From Pseudomaricurvus sp050633365 (GTDB lineage Bacteria > Pseudomonadota > Gammaproteobacteria > Pseudomonadales > Cellvibrionaceae), in assembly GCA_050633365.1 (NCBI GenBank), contig JBOEGJ010000035.1:16475-80474 (forward strand): 64,000 nt of DNA. The letters run 5' to 3'. Shown here in pieces: positions 62,425 through 64,000 of this stretch (positions within the stretch are counted from its first letter, which is position 1; every line of letters starts with the position of its first letter). A program made the translations under genes and the position numbers. Below the pieces are notes generated by a model. It made no database searches and was not told the origin of the DNA. It saw only the letters and a program-made list of their open reading frames with translations.

Positions 62425-63102
62425 ATGACACAGCACTCTGAGCCCACCGAGCTACTTTCGCCTTCACCTGCCATTGAGGATGAGACAGTGCTCTACTCTT
62501 TCCGTCGCTGCCCTTACGCTATGCGTGCGCGGATGGCGCTTGACTACAGTGCCATCACCCTTGAGCACCGAGAGATACTACTGAAAAATAAGCCAGCCGC
62601 CATGCTCGCCGCGTCTCCCAAGGGGACGGTGCCGGTGCTGATACTCGACAGTGGCGAGGTGATTGACGAAAGCCGCGATGTCATGATGTGGGCACTGAAC
62701 CAAAGCGATCCCCAGCGGTGGTACCAACATCGCTCTAGCGACGATCAACGCCAGATTGAGCTGTGGATAAACCGCAATGACGACGACTTTAAGCCCTGGC
62801 TCGATAAATACAAATATTCAGTGGGCTACCCTGAACACTCTGAGACCTACTATCGCCAGCAGGCAGAAGAATTCATCGCGGATCTCGAGCGCACCCTAAG
62901 CGGGCAACGCTATCTTTTAGGGGAAGAGCCGACCCTGGCAGACAATGCAGTGTTTCCCTTTGTGAGACAGTTTGCTCACGTGGATAAAGCCTGGTTCGAC
63001 GCCAGCGCTTACACCGCCGTTCAAGCCTGGTTAGATCTGTTTCTAAACAGCGAACGTTTTAGTCGAATCATGAAAAAGCACCCGCTTTGGCAGGAGCGTT
63101 AG
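62425..63102 (+). CDS. Glutathione S-transferase family protein
   Basis: A 225-residue cytoplasmic protein. An N-terminal thioredoxin-like GST domain (YSFRRCPYAMRARMALDYSA, SPKGTVPVLILDSGEVIDES) precedes an all-helical C-terminal domain (AEEFIADLERTLSGQRYLLG, PTLADNAVFPFVRQFAHVD). CPYA gives a Cys in the catalytic position, as in glutaredoxin-2-like or omega-type GSTs, suggesting thiol transfer rather than conjugation. The substrate is unknown. It precedes queD by about 120 bases in the same direction. Confidence 0.88.
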   Translation: MTQHSEPTELLSPSPAIEDETVLYSFRRCPYAMRARMALDYSAITLEHREILLKNKPAAMLAASPKGTVPVLILDSGEVIDESRDVMMWALNQSDPQRWYQHRSSDDQRQIELWINRNDDDFKPWLDKYKYSVGYPEHSETYYRQQAEEFIADLERTLSGQRYLLGEEPTLADNAVFPFVRQFAHVDKAWFDASAYTAVQAWLDLFLNSERFSRIMKKHPLWQER

Positions 63103-63218
63103 AACAGACACTGGCAAACTCTCATGAGCCAGTTAACGTTTGGCCATAGTAAAATCTAGCCCTACCCAAATGTGGCCGTGCTAGAATCAGCATCAAGAGC
63201 GAAATTGAACACCGATCA

Positions 63219-63725
63219 ATGCCCGAGGTTTCCGTGACACAGCTAACCACAATCGACATCGAAAAAGAGTACCTACACTTTTCATCCGCGCACTTTACGA
63301 TATTTTCGGCGCAGGAGCGGGAACGATTACACGGCCACAACTTTTTTGTCTCTGTTTCTGTCACCGCGGAAGTGCAAGACGATGGCATGTGCTTCAACTA
63401 CAACGAACTCAAAAGAACCTTGCGCAAACAGTGCGAAGCCTTAGATGAATATGTGCTGCTACCCGAACGCTCGGCGCACTTAAGCATCGTTGAAAACCCC
63501 AACTACTACAAAGTCGACTTCGCTGAAGACACCATGTTTTTCCTCAAGAAAGACACCCTACTGCTACCCATCATCAACGTCACCATCGAAGAGCTATCGC
63601 GCTACTTTCTGGAAGAACTGCGCAAAGATTCACGCTACGGCGATAACGATGCGATTCAAAAGATAGTCTTGCGCGTATCGTCGGGGCCGGGGCAATGGGG
63701 GTCGGCGAGCTGGGAAAAAGGATAA
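63219..63725 (+). CDS. queD: 6-carboxytetrahydropterin synthase (QueD-like)
   Basis: A 168-residue enzyme of the PTPS/QueD family, converting dihydroneopterin triphosphate to 6-carboxytetrahydropterin in queuosine synthesis. Zn ligands: FSSAHF (first His) and RLHGHNFFVSV (two His). GMCFNYNELKRTLR resembles the family's V-DF--LK, and NVTIEELSRYF is the C-terminal motif (PT-EN-A in typical QueD, altered here). The catalytic Cys of E. coli QueD is not obvious. The ATG at 63219 or the GTG at 63234 (CGAGG six bases upstream) may be the start. No other queuosine genes are here. A pterin-synthase relative with another role is possible. Confidence 0.83.
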   Translation: MPEVSVTQLTTIDIEKEYLHFSSAHFTIFSAQERERLHGHNFFVSVSVTAEVQDDGMCFNYNELKRTLRKQCEALDEYVLLPERSAHLSIVENPNYYKVDFAEDTMFFLKKDTLLLPIINVTIEELSRYFLEELRKDSRYGDNDAIQKIVLRVSSGPGQWGSASWEKG

Positions 63726-63730
63726 GAACA

Positions 63731-64000
<270 letters not shown>

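Overview
The window looks like a piece of a draft chromosome from a marine gammaproteobacterium, probably Cellvibrionales-like. Supporting signs are a lptF-lptG operon divergent from pepA-holC, a TorF-type porin, a fatty-acid beta-oxidation operon, a VpsM/Wza/Wzc-type exopolysaccharide (EPS) cluster with a sulfotransferase, and a GPH sugar symporter. The genus is not identified. Three runs of N (20483-20562, 45133-45287, 49382-49459) all fall inside short tandem repeats, so these are places where the assembly collapsed.

Layout. 1-9 kb: sugar symporter, cation/proton antiporter, tRNA-Leu(CAA), succinate-semialdehyde dehydrogenase, and a periplasmic binding protein / histidine kinase / frameshifted TorF porin unit. 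9-15 kb: a leftward operon thiolase, fadB/J-type multifunctional enzyme, acyl-CoA dehydrogenase, SDR dehydrogenase. 15-20 kb: a cyclase-FHA protein facing a leftward unit of CHASE2 protein, small secreted protein and M48 protease. 21-24 kb: secreted protein, RDD protein, UDP-glucose dehydrogenase. 24.3-28.1 kb: an islet with a membrane protein and a HipA/HipB-type toxin-antitoxin pair, bounded by two copies of a ~258-bp repeat. 28-45 kb: a long leftward polysaccharide cluster (galU, ugd remnant, wzy, sulfotransferase, two glycosyltransferases, wzx, manC/algA, outer-membrane barrel, wza, wzc, a four-helix-bundle ORF, cpsB-type phosphatase, vpsP-like, wcaJ-type transferase, vanZ-like). 45-54 kb: small secreted proteins, an unknown two-gene unit, a beta-CASP nuclease-like protein, a MobA/MobB (XRE/Fic) module and an O-antigen ligase-like protein. 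54-64 kb: lptG, lptF, pepA, holC, an acidic repeat protein, FKBP isomerase, GST, QueD.

The most unusual feature is a composite repeat system filling most gaps between transcription units. It has three parts: (i) 7- to 8-bp tandem arrays such as GATGCGA, GATACGA, GATTCGA, GATGACGA; (ii) a palindromic CCCTAAAGGG element followed by CACAAGTG or TGCAAGTG; (iii) a CTAG-rich element followed by GGAAAAGAAAAG. The arrays are polar: leaving the 3' end of a native gene, the sense strand reads GATNCGA, and approaching the next gene it reads the complement. Each gap can therefore fold into an arm-loop-arm structure. In the wzc-cpsB gap the loop carries a complete S23/IVP-family four-helix-bundle gene with ~36-bp terminal inverted repeats. 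This resembles a 23S rRNA intervening sequence, but in a protein-coding operon. Two loci 32 kb apart share an identical 33-bp core between their arms. Accessory modules (HipAB, MobAB, the unknown pair) sit between or inside these arrays.
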